Shown: positions 16,793-25,440, counted from the first letter of the stretch. The stretch: DNA of 50,718 nt from Micromonosporaceae bacterium (GCA_020027875.1 JAHRHA010000031.1:1-50718), one strand, 5' to 3'. Notes: generated by a model from the sequence alone, not told the origin. Numbers and translations: made by a program.

Positions 16793-17365
16793 TTACTTGA
16801 CGCCGACGGCGTCGGCCATGTCGTCTGGCTCGTCGAAGCCGCGCCGTTCCGCGAGCGTGTTGGGCTCCTCCGCACCCGAGAGCACGCGCTTGGCGTGCCG
16901 GTCGTAGAGGACGGTGTAGACCGCGGCGGCGAGGTTCGTACAGTGAAGGGTGGGGATGACGACGAAGCGGTGACACAGACCCAGTACGGCCCGGTCCAGC
17001 GACCCGTCCTCCGGCCCGAACACGTAGAGCGCCCGCTCGGGGTGCTCGAAGTCGATGAGCGACTCGGCGCTGCGCCGCAACTCGACCGCGACCGGCGTCA
17101 CCGAAGGGTCGAAGGCGTCGAAGATCTGGTCGCAGTGGCGCAGCTCAACCTCCTGGTAGCCGCGCATCCGCTCCTCTCGGGGAAGCCGCTGCCGCCGATC
17201 CCCCGCGAGCTGGACCCGATCGCCGTTGAACCAAACTTGTGGAACGCCGTAGCACGACGCCGCCCGCACGGCAGCGCCCACGTTGTGCGGGAACTTCGGG
17301 TTAATAAGCGCGACGGCCGGCACACGACCATCGCCACGGCGGACGGGTCCGGTCACTATGGCCAC
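16793..17365 (-). CDS. SpoU/TrmH-family RNA methyltransferase
   Basis: A 190-residue SPOUT-fold methyltransferase. Motif 1 is ALINPKFPHNVGAAVRAASC, with the catalytic Asn and Arg. Motif 2 is the LYVFGPEDGSL region. Motif 3 is VVIPTLHCTNLAAAVYTVLY, which forms the knotted SAM site. It transfers a methyl group to the ribose 2'-OH of tRNA or rRNA; the exact nucleotide cannot be told. The length suits the short TrmL/TrmH-like group without an N-terminal RNA-binding extension. The GTG start at 17365 has no obvious ribosome-binding site, so the true start may differ slightly. Confidence 0.9.
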   Translation of the reverse strand: MAIVTGPVRRGDGRVPAVALINPKFPHNVGAAVRAASCYGVPQVWFNGDRVQLAGDRRQRLPREERMRGYQEVELRHCDQIFDAFDPSVTPVAVELRRSAESLIDFEHPERALYVFGPEDGSLDRAVLGLCHRFVVIPTLHCTNLAAAVYTVLYDRHAKRVLSGAEEPNTLAERRGFDEPDDMADAVGVK

Positions 17366-17748
17366 GCCAGCAAGTGTCGGCGGGTCGGTCGCCGATGGTC
17401 AATGGTGTTTCCTTCGGCCTTGCGTTCCGGCGCGTTGACTGGGATCGCGTGGGTCGTCGCATGGGGAAAGGTCGTGCTGCCGCGGACGAGCCGAGGGGTT
17501 GCCGCCGTTTCGTACGATCGCTGCGTGCGGGTGAGACTGCGCCATGTGCGCGTCGGTGTGTTCGCATTGCTGTCGCCGGGCTCCTGCTGGTGCTGTCGGA
17601 GCTGATCGTCTCTCAAGCGACCAACAACGAAGCCTACACTCGGCTCAACTTCACCTTTAGCATCGCCCAACTGGCGGAGCCACCGCTGCGTTCCGGCCGG
17701 CCGGCCGAGATCGATCCAGAACCGAATTGTGGCCTCCGAGCGTGCTCG
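17366..17748. other. intergenic stretch, no gene recognised
   Basis: Frames on both strands are open but carry no domain, signal peptide or ribosome-binding site I trust. Confidence 0.45.
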
Positions 17749-19515
17749 TCAATCCCACGATCCGTTGACCAACGCCTGGGTGAACGTGGGAGTGGCAGGT
17801 TCAGCGCTCCCGCCTGGCCACACGACTACTCGACCGATCCTCAAGATGAGGATTCGGCTATGGACGCCGTCCCAGCCGAAGACCAAGGCTTCGCCTGCCG
17901 TAGGCAACTCACTACGGGGTAGCCGGCCCAATGGCGCGGCGACGATCGGTCCCGCATCCATGGGGTGCGTCGGGAACAGGAGTGCAACAGTCCCGCCCTT
18001 AGCATCGGTGAGCAGGACGTAGCGCAACGGGCTCGGATCTGGCGCCTTGGCAAGCTTGTGCAGCCGCCGGACGCGCCTCACTAGTAACGCCAGGTTGGTC
18101 GGCCTGGCCACGACAGCGATCCCGATCAGGACGCCGGCATAGATTGTGCCGCGCGTCGTTCCGTCGCGACCGTCGGCCAGACGCGCGCGCTCCGGTGAGG
18201 CCACGGCGTACCGGATCGGCACCGAGGTACCCGGAGCGAGAGGCTCCAGGCTGGCGACCTCAGCCCGTACCGACGACCCCGTGGACGCGCTGAAGGTGAC
18301 GTAGGCGATGTGGTGCTGAAGCGGTAGCCGTTGCACGGTAGACATCGATTCGACGGTCGCGGTGGCCTGAGCGGCCTCCCCCGCGGCGAAGGCCGCTGCC
18401 GACTGCCACAGCGGTACTCCGAGGTAAAGCCCGAGAACAATCGCACCAACGGTGAACGGGTCAACCGCGTTCAGCTTCAGCACCTGCCGGCGCAGGTAGC
18501 GAACCCTCAACCAGGATCGCCCGGCGGCCTCGTCTACCGGGGTGAGCGGTGCCGGTCGCTGCCGGCCGTGCTGCTTCGGCGACCCTTCAAGGCGAGCCCG
18601 TATGGCCGCGACCTCACTGATCATCGGATAGGTCAGATCCTCCGCACCGAGCGTCGGAGGGCCCACCGTGACGTTCTGCCCCCGCCAGGCCTGCGCCGGC
18701 ACGCTGGGGGCTGTCGTGGTCGCGGAGGTCGGTACGGTCGTGGTGGCAGGAACGGTCGTGGTGGTCGGAAGTGTCGCGGTGGTCGGCGGCGTCGCGGTGC
18801 CCGCCGTTGCAGGTGTTTCACTTACCGATGCGGCAATCTGGCCCGGCTGCTGCCAGCCGAGGATCGTACGTTCCTTGGCGATCAAGGACCGGTACCGAAG
18901 GATGCTCAGCAGCGCGAACAACCCGACCGCGTACGCGCCAATGAACGCGACGACCGACAGGTCACCCCTCAGCCACTGCACGACAGCTATGGGAACCGTC
19001 AGGGAAAGAACAAAGATCACCACCCATCGGCCCGCCAGCGCCTGTAGTCGGCCGATTCTGCGGACGACGATCATCGCCGGCCCCGCCGCGCCGGCCGTAC
19101 TCGTCAGCACCAACTCCGCTGCCGCACGCGAATGCTCTGGTACGAACACATCGACGGCCGCTCCCAAGGCGTCGCGGCAGACGAGCGCAACCAAGCGCTC
19201 GCGGTCGTGACCGGTCGCGTGGATCGGGTCACCTGCGCCCACCGGTCGCACGGTGATCAGGCGTAGCCCGCCGACGGGAAGTACCAGTTCCCGAACCCGA
19301 CCCAGCCGCATGACGAAGCGCACCGGACCGCCCAGAGTGACGCTGAGCCGTCCCGGGTACGGCACACCGGGGTACGGCGGCGCCGAACCTCGTAGCCAGC
19401 ACGACACAGTTTGCGCGTCGCCTACATCGAAACGGTGATGGAGCCAACGGGTGCGCCACACCCACGCGACCGTGGCCAGCGTGACTACAGCGACGGCAAT
19501 CAACGTGTACGGCAT
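17749..19515 (-). CDS. large membrane protein with Thr/Pro linker and DUF3592-like segment
   Basis: A 588-residue protein of unknown function. An N-terminal helix, YTLIAVAVVTLATVAWVW, is followed by a roughly 120-residue beta-rich domain, two helices near WVVIFVLSLTVPIAVVQWL and VVAFIGAYAVGLFALLSIL, and a striking low-complexity linker of Thr, Pro and Ala. Two further helices then flank an extracellular beta domain: HHIAYVTFSASTGSSVRAEV, then PGTSVPIRYAVASPERARL. That last segment resembles DUF3592-type domains. The ATG at 19515 has AGG about six bases upstream and places the helix at the N-terminus; an ATG at 19578 lacks a ribosome-binding site. It is divergent from the DUF1648 gene. Confidence 0.75.
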   Translation of the reverse strand: MPYTLIAVAVVTLATVAWVWRTRWLHHRFDVGDAQTVSCWLRGSAPPYPGVPYPGRLSVTLGGPVRFVMRLGRVRELVLPVGGLRLITVRPVGAGDPIHATGHDRERLVALVCRDALGAAVDVFVPEHSRAAAELVLTSTAGAAGPAMIVVRRIGRLQALAGRWVVIFVLSLTVPIAVVQWLRGDLSVVAFIGAYAVGLFALLSILRYRSLIAKERTILGWQQPGQIAASVSETPATAGTATPPTTATLPTTTTVPATTTVPTSATTTAPSVPAQAWRGQNVTVGPPTLGAEDLTYPMISEVAAIRARLEGSPKQHGRQRPAPLTPVDEAAGRSWLRVRYLRRQVLKLNAVDPFTVGAIVLGLYLGVPLWQSAAAFAAGEAAQATATVESMSTVQRLPLQHHIAYVTFSASTGSSVRAEVASLEPLAPGTSVPIRYAVASPERARLADGRDGTTRGTIYAGVLIGIAVVARPTNLALLVRRVRRLHKLAKAPDPSPLRYVLLTDAKGGTVALLFPTHPMDAGPIVAAPLGRLPRSELPTAGEALVFGWDGVHSRILILRIGRVVVWPGGSAEPATPTFTQALVNGSWD

Positions 19516-19814
19516 GGCACCTGCTAAGGAGTCGATAGCGCACCACGATGCTGTCACGCGCGGCAGGCTGGACGCCATGGACTGACGCTTATCTGTCGCT
19601 GATACTCGGCGATCGCTGGCGGTCTAGCCACTGACCGCCGCCCTCCATCCACAGTTGACAAACGTGGGCTGGCACACGTGGCGCGCCGGTCGAAGCAAAC
19701 GGGTGCCAGCGGCAGCGCTGCCGCTGGCCTGGCAGGAGGGCGGCCCGCGGCTGATGTGGCAGGTGGACGATCGGCCCCTGTACTCGAACCGACGCGGCGA
19801 GCAGGCTGTAGCGT

Positions 19815-20810
19815 ATGAGTGGCTCTTTGACTGTTGAAGCGCGAGCCCGGCGCCGGAGGCGGCGGACCGCCGGCTGGACCGCCCTGGCCGGCCTCGCTGT
19901 GCTGATCGGTGCCGCGGTGACGGCGAGTTCCTGGCGGGCTGAGCTGCCGGACCCGATCGCCAGCCACTGGGGAGCGGACGGCACCGCGAACGGCTTCTCG
20001 TCGCTGACTGCCGTCGTGCGGACGATGCTCATTGGCGGGTCCCTGCTGGTGCTGGGATTCGGCGCCATCACGCTGTGGCTCGGTCAGTCGGCCTGGACCC
20101 GGCGGGTCGGCGCAGCCGCCACGATATGGTCCGCATTGTTCGTTTCCACGCTGACGGTCGGCTCTCTGAGCATTCAACGAGGACTGGCCGACGCCCGCGA
20201 CGCCGGCGGCATCGACGGCGTGCTGCTATTGGCCATCGTCATCTCGCTAGTGCCCGCCATCATCGTCGCAGCGGCGGTAGCCGGCGATCCGCATCAGCCC
20301 ACAGCCGAACGGGTCGACCGCCACGCCCCACGGGTAGAGCTTGCCGCCGGCGAGCGCGCCCACTGGAGCGGCGTCGCGCAGTCCACCGCCGCAGTGCTGC
20401 TCGGACTCGCCGCCGTAGCGTTGGTGAGCGCCGTCGTTGCACTGACCCACCTGTGGGTCCTGCTGATCGTGGTCCTACTGCTCACGGCACTCGTCGCCGG
20501 GATGTCGTCCGTCGTGGTGCGCATCGACGAAGACGGTGTCACCATCCGCTCCCCGCTCGGCTGGCCACGCACCAGGATCCCGTTGGACGAGGTCGTGCGG
20601 GCCGACGTCACCACCGTGCGGCCACTGCGGGACTTCGGCGGCTGGGGCTGGCGGGTCGGCCGTGCCGGCCGAATAGGTGTCGCGCTCCGCGCCGGCGAGG
20701 CCCTGCTGGTCGAACGCACTGGCGATCGTTCGGTGGTGGTCACAGTGGACAACGCGGCGGCGGCGGCGGGGCTGGTCAACGCCCTGGCCGACCGCGCACG
20801 CGCCGCATAA
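19815..20810 (+). CDS. DUF1648-domain membrane protein
   Basis: A 331-residue membrane protein. After a basic start it has a helix, WTALAGLAVLIGAAVTASSW, then the DUF1648 signature PDPIASHWGADGTANGFSS. About five more helices follow, around LIGGSLLVLGFGAITLWL, GVLLLAIVISLVPAIIVAAA and LWVLLIVVLLLTALVAGM. The C-terminal soluble part, with VVRIDEDGVTIRSPLGWPRT and IPLDEVVRADV, resembles a PH-like domain. Function is unknown; DUF1648 also occurs in the SdpI immunity protein family. The ATG may be preceded by a weak GAGCAGG. Confidence 0.8.
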   Translation: MSGSLTVEARARRRRRRTAGWTALAGLAVLIGAAVTASSWRAELPDPIASHWGADGTANGFSSLTAVVRTMLIGGSLLVLGFGAITLWLGQSAWTRRVGAAATIWSALFVSTLTVGSLSIQRGLADARDAGGIDGVLLLAIVISLVPAIIVAAAVAGDPHQPTAERVDRHAPRVELAAGERAHWSGVAQSTAAVLLGLAAVALVSAVVALTHLWVLLIVVLLLTALVAGMSSVVVRIDEDGVTIRSPLGWPRTRIPLDEVVRADVTTVRPLRDFGGWGWRVGRAGRIGVALRAGEALLVERTGDRSVVVTVDNAAAAAGLVNALADRARAA

Positions 20811-20939
20811 CAGAAGCCAGCGCCAACGCGTTCAGACCGAGTCGTTCGTGAGCATACGTACCCAGGTCCCGGACGGCCGGCACCAGCTCTCCGTCGAGCA
20901 CCTGGGAGTTCGACCATGTGACTGTGGTCAGGGCAGGTG

Positions 20940-21079
20940 GGCGCGGTCGTTGTGGTCTGCGATGCAGCCCTGGGCCCGCGGCACGTACGTCAACCACCTC
21001 GGGGACGAAGGGGAGCCACGGGTACGAGTGGCGTACGTTCCGGCTCAACCAGAACATCCCACCGCTGACCCGCCTCTAA
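20940..21079 (+). pseudogene. FAD-linked oxidoreductase (BBE domain) C-terminal remnant
   Basis: One frame reads QPWARGTYVNHLGDEGEPRV, the conserved YVNFLGDEG-type stretch of berberine-bridge-enzyme-like oxidoreductases. A second frame reads TFRLNQNIPPLTRL, the canonical FRLNQNI end of that domain, and stops at 21077-21079. The roughly 25 residues normally between the two are missing, and the FAD-binding domain is absent. Only the last part of the gene survives. Confidence 0.65.
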
Positions 21080-21108
21080 TCGTGCGGGCGCACGGCTACC
21101 GGACTTGC

Positions 21109-21114
21109 TATCCT
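21109..21114 (+). promoter_or_regulatory. candidate -10 element of the Met leader
   Basis: TATCCT, preceded by TGC (an extended -10 pattern), lies six bases before the leader-peptide ATG, so transcription would begin at or next to the start codon. No good -35 hexamer is visible at 17 bp. Confidence 0.5.
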
Positions 21115-21120
21115 CACGAC

Positions 21121-21171
21121 ATGACCTCGCCTGCGTTCCAGATGATGATGCCTCGCTATCGGGGCGACTAG
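21121..21171 (+). CDS. methionine-rich leader peptide of a putative attenuator
   Basis: A 16-codon ORF, MTSPAFQMMMPRYRGD, with three consecutive Met codons at 21142-21150. It is followed 20 bases after its stop codon by a perfect intrinsic terminator, and 240 bases later by a methionyl-tRNA synthetase gene. Leader peptides with runs of the regulated amino acid are the hallmark of ribosome-mediated attenuation. Within the peptide, GTTCCAG (21135-21141) can pair with CTGGAAC (21174-21180). The latter can instead pair (GGAAC) with GTTCC at 21188-21192, directly before the terminator stem. CGGGGC (21160-21165) can also pair with GCCCCG in the stem. Scarcity of charged tRNA-Met would stall the ribosome on the Met run and change the fold. 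No Shine-Dalgarno is seen; the start looks leaderless. Confidence 0.75.
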   Translation: MTSPAFQMMMPRYRGD

Positions 21172-21191
21172 TGCTGGAACGTTAACAGTTC

Positions 21192-21228
21192 CGAGGCCCC
21201 GGTCAAACGGGGCCTCGCTCTTTTTTTT
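21192..21228 (+). terminator. intrinsic terminator of the Met attenuator
   Basis: A perfect 10-bp stem, CGAGGCCCCG / CGGGGCCTCG, around the loop GTCAAA (21202-21207) is followed by CTC and eight Ts (21221-21228). Such an oligo-T tract is exceptional in DNA this GC-rich. It lies between the leader peptide and metG, and not at the end of a gene, which points to conditional termination. Confidence 0.9.
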
Positions 21229-21410
21229 CGGAGCCCCGCCGTAACACTTGGAGGTTCCGATGTGTCGCCAGAGTCGATGCAAGGCCAACGGCTCTCCGCC
21301 AGTCATCGTCGCCCCATTCCGCTGGCTCACGCATTCTTCAAGCCGGTGGTGTCCATGCTTGGGCAGAGTTTGTACACAGTGGAATTACTTGACCGAAGGA
21401 GGGCCCTTCG

Positions 21411-22919
21411 ATGGGGCGCTACAACGTGATGACAGCTATCCCATACGTCAACGGACGCCCGCATCTGGGGCACGCGCTTGAACTAGTCCAGGCGGACGTC
21501 CTGGCGCGCCACCGTCGCCAGTGCGGCGATGAGGTGCGCTTTCAGACCGGTACGGACGACAACGCACTCAAGAACGTACAGGGCGCAGAGGCCGAGGGCA
21601 TCACGCCGAAGGAGTACGTGGCTCGCGTCGCTGAACGCTTCGCCAGCCTTCGTGAGGCGTTGGACCTCTCGTTCGACGACTTCATCAGGACTAGCTCGGA
21701 CCCACGCCACCAGCCAGGCGTGGAGAGACTGTGGGCTGCCTGCGCCGCTCGAGGCGACCTTTACCGCAAGGCCTACTCCGGGCTGTACTGCGTCGGCTGC
21801 GAACGCTTCTACACCCGCCAGGAGCTCACGGGCGACGGCCTTTGCGAGGAACACGGGACAACGCCGGAGACAGTCGAGGAGGACAACTGGTTCTTCAGAC
21901 TGACCAGCTACCAGGACCAGCTCCTTGATCTGATCTCGGAGGACCGCCTCCGCATCGAGCCGTCAAGCCGCAAACGGGAGGTCCTCTCATTCATCCATGC
22001 CGGGCTGGACGACTTCAGCGTTTCGCGCAGTGTGACTCGAGCCCGCGGCTGGGGCATCCCGGTTCCCGGCGACCCGGACCAGGTCATCTACGTGTGGTAC
22101 GACGCGCTGGCCAACTACATCACCGCACCCGGCTACGGCACAGACGACGTACAGTTCCGCCACTGGTGGAACGACAGCGAACGCGTGCACATCATCGGCA
22201 AAGGCATCATCCGGTTCCACGCGATCTACTGGCCCGCGATGCTGCTCTCCGCCGGCATCAGCCTGCCGGACATCATCTTCGTGCACGAATACCTCACCAC
22301 GAACGGAAAGAAGATCAGCAAATCGGCTGGTAACACTGAAGACCCCGCCGACATAGTCGCGCAACATGGCACCGACGCCCTGCGCTGGTGGTTGCTGAGC
22401 GAGGTCGCCCGATCCGGCGACACCGACTACACCGCCCTCCGGCTGGTCAGCCGAGCGAACGAGGACCTGGCCAACAACATCGGCAACCTCATCAACCGCA
22501 CTGTATCGATGATCCATCGCTACCGTGGTGGGGCGATACCGCCGCCAGCTGCCACCGATCCCGACGTTGCACCACTACGGCACGCACGCGAATCAGCATC
22601 CGCAACGATAGGTGCCGCTCTCGCCAACTTTGACTTCCGGCGAGCGGTTGACGCTATCACCGCGATCGGTACCGAAGGCAACCGTTACATCGAGAACGCC
22701 CGGCCATGGGAGCTGGCAAAATCCGAACGGTTTGACAGTCTGTCGACAGCGCGGCTAGACGGCGTCCTCGCCGAGACGATCGCTACCTGCGGCGAGATCG
22801 CCAACCATCTGGCGCCCTTTCTTCCGGCGGCAGCAGAACGCATCGCGGAGCAGTGCGGTCGCGATGCCGAGCGTGTTCCCGAGCCGCGACCGGTGTTTCC
22901 CCGACTGGAGGTCGCATGA
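21411..22919 (+). CDS. metG: methionine--tRNA ligase, divergent type
   Basis: A 502-residue class Ia aminoacyl-tRNA synthetase that charges tRNA-Met with methionine using ATP. The HIGH-type motif is PYVNGRPHLGHALE near residue 20. The methionine pocket follows in FQTGTDDNALK. The connective-peptide zinc site shows CVGC and then CEEH, so one C/C-C/H zinc knuckle is possible. VHIIGKGIIRFHAIYWPAML precedes the signature loop KKISKSAGN, in which Ile replaces the Met of KMSKS. The anticodon-binding helical domain has ANEDLANNIGNLINRT. AAGGAGG precedes the ATG. A single zinc knuckle and KISKS are unlike the housekeeping actinobacterial enzyme as I know it, so this may be a second copy. It is probably controlled by the upstream Met leader and terminator. 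Confidence 0.95.
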   Translation: MGRYNVMTAIPYVNGRPHLGHALELVQADVLARHRRQCGDEVRFQTGTDDNALKNVQGAEAEGITPKEYVARVAERFASLREALDLSFDDFIRTSSDPRHQPGVERLWAACAARGDLYRKAYSGLYCVGCERFYTRQELTGDGLCEEHGTTPETVEEDNWFFRLTSYQDQLLDLISEDRLRIEPSSRKREVLSFIHAGLDDFSVSRSVTRARGWGIPVPGDPDQVIYVWYDALANYITAPGYGTDDVQFRHWWNDSERVHIIGKGIIRFHAIYWPAMLLSAGISLPDIIFVHEYLTTNGKKISKSAGNTEDPADIVAQHGTDALRWWLLSEVARSGDTDYTALRLVSRANEDLANNIGNLINRTVSMIHRYRGGAIPPPAATDPDVAPLRHARESASATIGAALANFDFRRAVDAITAIGTEGNRYIENARPWELAKSERFDSLSTARLDGVLAETIATCGEIANHLAPFLPAAAERIAEQCGRDAERVPEPRPVFPRLEVA

Positions 22920-23009
22920 CGACGAAAGACAAAGGCTCCCGCCCCTGCCGTGCGATCTCCGAACCTGCCGCCGGTACGATGTCGTCAGACCGCAGAGGAG
23001 GTCTCCAAC

Positions 23010-23264
23010 GTGGCAGTGAAGAAGGTCGCCGTCACGCTCCCGGAGGAGCTTTACGAACTCGTTGAACGAGCGCGGAAGATCGAGCGTCGCACCCGCTCCG
23101 AACTCATACAGGAGGCGCTGCGGACGCACTTCGATGAGCCGGTCTATACCCCTACCGAGGCGGAGCGACCCATGCTCGACGAAGCGCTCCACGACCTGCG
23201 GCGTAACCCCGGGTCCGGCCTGCCGTGGGGGGTCGTCCGGCGAGAGGTTCGACCTCAGTCGTGA
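23010..23264 (+). CDS. ribbon-helix-helix antitoxin
   Basis: An 84-residue CopG/MetJ-Arc type protein. The DNA-binding strand and helices are VAVTLPEELYELVERARKIE followed by RRTRSELIQEALRTHF. The C-terminal tail, with EALHDLRRNPGSGLPWGVVR, resembles the toxin-neutralising tails of ParD-like antitoxins. The GTG at 23010 has GAGGAGG eight bases upstream. Its TGA overlaps the GTG of the toxin gene (GTGA, 23261-23264), the usual coupled arrangement. It presumably represses its own promoter. Because the toxin is broken, it may now be an orphan antitoxin. Confidence 0.85.
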   Translation: MAVKKVAVTLPEELYELVERARKIERRTRSELIQEALRTHFDEPVYTPTEAERPMLDEALHDLRRNPGSGLPWGVVRREVRPQS

Positions 23265-23500
23265 GCATCGTCGTCCGCCCGGCTGCGGTGGCTGACATCC
23301 AGGACGACGGCAAATGCTACGAGGAAGAGGTACCGGGGCTGGGTGAAGATCTTGTGTCCGAATTGGACCAACTCTTCGCACGGCTCGCGGCCTTTCCGCG
23401 CAGCGCTCCACTGGTCGCCGGCTACGAACCCATCCGGCGAAGCGCGCCTTCGGCGGTTTCCGTACGCCGTGCGAGCATTCACGGCGACCGACGACTGTAG
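23261..23500 (+). pseudogene. ParE/RelE-like toxin, frameshifted
   Basis: The first frame gives a ParE-type beginning: IVVRPAAVADIQDDGKCYEE, then ELDQLFARLAAFPRSAPLV and GYEPIRR. The expected continuation, ARLRRFPYAVRAFTATDDC, is present but in the +1 frame, from about 23437. Thus one indel breaks the gene in its conserved R-x-x-FPY region, and the final strand is also missing. Intact toxins have about 95-100 residues. This copy cannot make a full toxin unless the frameshift is an error or is bypassed. Confidence 0.8.
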
Positions 23501-23594
23501 GAGACGACCTCCGCGTTCAGAAGCAGCAGGAGGACTGCCAAGGCGAGCGCAGCCACGGCGAAGCTTTCCAGCATCCGCACCGCGGGCCAGATGT

Positions 23595-24884
23595 TCAGTA
23601 GGGTCCCGCGGCGGGCTCGGCAGCGAGGCTGGTAGCTGGAAACACGCAGGGGCACATGCCCAACACTGCGGTCACACCGGAGAGCACGGCGAGACCGACC
23701 CGTGCGGGGTTAGAGCCGCGTGACATGGTCCGCGCCAGCACAATCGCGACGAGAGCGACGAGCGACGTGCCGATCAGCGCCGCCGTCGCCCATCCCCTCG
23801 CGAACGCAGCTGTGTCAGTATTGAAGATGAGCGTTCCGTCGGCCTGGCCGTCAGGCGGAAGTAGCGGAGGCGTGTGCTCGGCGATCGCTCGCTCGGCGGC
23901 GAGTAGGTTCTCGCGGAAGACGATCGTGATCACCAGTTCTGCCACGGCGGTGAGGAGCCCGACTGCGACCGTGACGTAGACGATCGTAATCGCGGCACCG
24001 ATGTGCCTTGGCCGCATCGGCTGCACCGCCACCGCCGTCGCGGCGACAGTGTCGGTGGGTGTAGCGACCCATTCCGGCTCGGCAGCGAATTGGGCGGCGG
24101 CCGTCAGCTCGGCGACCAGTCGGTCGTGCTCGACTGCGGTCCCGATCGCGGCCCGATCCGGCGGATGCTCCACGTACCAGCGGATGGCCGCTGCCAGGAA
24201 CCAAGCATCTGCGTCGACCGCCAGCGTCGGGCGCTGCCGGGTGCCGCGCATGGCGTCCCAGCCGCGCTGCAGTACAAGCTCGGGCCGTTCCACCGCGAGT
24301 TGAAGTCGCTTCGCGTTGCGCTGAGGGTGAGGCGGCAGGCCCGGTGCGAGGGCTTGCCATGGAATCAGACGTCGGTGAAGTGGAGCCCGTGACAAGATGC
24401 CTGCTGGTGTCAGTTCGACCGCGAACCCATACCAAGCGAACGACACCACCGTGATCGACGCCGCGGCCACGACGACGGCCACCACGGTCAGCGCGCTGGC
24501 GAACGCGACGTCCGTCGCGAGTGTCCCTGACCCGGGATCCGTGACGTCATGCCACGCTTCGACCAACATGTCAACCTGCATTGCGAGGACAGACATCAGC
24601 AAGGCGACCAAAACGGCTGGCGGCACGGTGGGCCGCACCGCGAAGCCGTCACGGGTCAGGACGAACCGCGCCGACTGCCTTCGGCGCTGCGACACTGCCA
24701 AGCCGTAGGCGACCGTGGCGCCGGCGATCACCACGAGGTATACGCCCGGCAGCAGGAGATGCCACCAGTCGTGACGATTCCACGACCAGATCCTCAAGCC
24801 GGCGAAGGCGGCCAACGCGATCGCGGCGAACACGATCAGCAATCGCGACCGGCGCGCCTCCTCGCTGGCAGTGGCCAACGTCAT
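23595..24884 (-). CDS. multi-spanning membrane protein of unknown function
   Basis: A 429-residue protein with about seven hydrophobic segments: four in the first 160 residues (LLIVFAAIALAAFAGLRIW, LLLPGVYLVVIAGATVAYGL, PPAVLVALLMSVLAMQ, ALTVVAVVVAAASITVVSF) and three near the C-terminus. Between them lies a cytosolic region with a PH-like turn, FAVELTPAGILSRAPLHRR, and a helical part. No catalytic motif or named family was recognised. The ATG at 24884 lies seven bases after TAGAAC, close to a leaderless pattern. Neighbours give no clue. Confidence 0.75.
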   Translation of the reverse strand: MTLATASEEARRSRLLIVFAAIALAAFAGLRIWSWNRHDWWHLLLPGVYLVVIAGATVAYGLAVSQRRRQSARFVLTRDGFAVRPTVPPAVLVALLMSVLAMQVDMLVEAWHDVTDPGSGTLATDVAFASALTVVAVVVAAASITVVSFAWYGFAVELTPAGILSRAPLHRRLIPWQALAPGLPPHPQRNAKRLQLAVERPELVLQRGWDAMRGTRQRPTLAVDADAWFLAAAIRWYVEHPPDRAAIGTAVEHDRLVAELTAAAQFAAEPEWVATPTDTVAATAVAVQPMRPRHIGAAITIVYVTVAVGLLTAVAELVITIVFRENLLAAERAIAEHTPPLLPPDGQADGTLIFNTDTAAFARGWATAALIGTSLVALVAIVLARTMSRGSNPARVGLAVLSGVTAVLGMCPCVFPATSLAAEPAAGPY

Positions 24885-25008
24885 GCCAGAGGTTCTATCA
24901 CACCAGACGACGACGTCGGCCCGTCAGACAGGCCATTAGCCCATGGTGCCGTGCCTCTCGCATACGCCGGCAGGACGGTACGGTCGCGCGTACGCCCGAG
25001 GAGCACGA

Positions 25009-25337
25009 GACTCGTGGCTGATCACGACCAGCGAGGATGGAACGGCGATGATCTGGGACCGAACAACGGGCGATGCTTCCATGTCCTAAAGGGCCACAGC
25101 GGCCCCGTCGTCGCCTGCGCTATCGCATCCGATGACCGGTGGATCGTCACGGCGAGCTTCGACGGCACTGCCCGAATCTGGGATCTCACCGGTCAATGCC
25201 AAACGGCGATGCGCGTTACGGGCCCGTTGACAGTCTGTCTGTGCCTGCCCAGGGATCAGGTGTTTCTGGCCGGCAAGGGAGGGGCGTACCTGCTCACGTA
25301 TGTTCCAGCTACTCGATCGGCTGAGATGGAGGCATAA
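25009..25337 (+). pseudogene. WD40-repeat protein C-terminal remnant
   Basis: The first frame reads DSWLITTSEDGTAMIWDRTT, the end of one WD40 blade, and hits a stop at 25087-25089. The next frame begins HVLKGHSGPVVACAIASDD, continues IVTASFDGTARIWD as a full blade, and ends with LPRDQVFLAGKGGAYLLTYV, the usual terminal closure of actinobacterial WD40 proteins. There is a frameshift between the blades and no NTPase part. It resembles, but is not part of, the nSTAND-WD40 gene at the right end of the window. Confidence 0.75.
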
Positions 25338-25440
25338 CAGTGGCGGTGATGAACGTGTCTGCATCGACCACTGCGCCGGCCTTCGGATCTTGGGCGAGCA
25401 CGACCCAGTTTGAGTCGATCACTGGCAAACGGTTGGCGAC
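25309..25440 (-). pseudogene. PASTA-domain fragment
   Basis: The end of the minus-strand frame reads RLPVIDSNWVVLAQDPKAG, then VVDADTFITATVMPP. This is the core and final strand of a PASTA-like domain (W-V-V-x-Q-x-P-x-A-G). Upstream sequence in the same frame is unrelated. It overlaps tail-to-tail with the WD40 remnant. Confidence 0.6.

Noticed and set aside
18700..18830. Repetitive GTGGTCGG-type stretch resembling a minisatellite
   Set aside because: It is explained by the Thr/Pro/Ala linker codons of the membrane protein on the minus strand.
21260..21481. Small ORF after the terminator, with GGAGG before its ATG and a MCRQSRCK start like small Cys-pair proteins
   Set aside because: It overlaps the metG start in another frame and loses resemblance after eight residues; at most a remnant.
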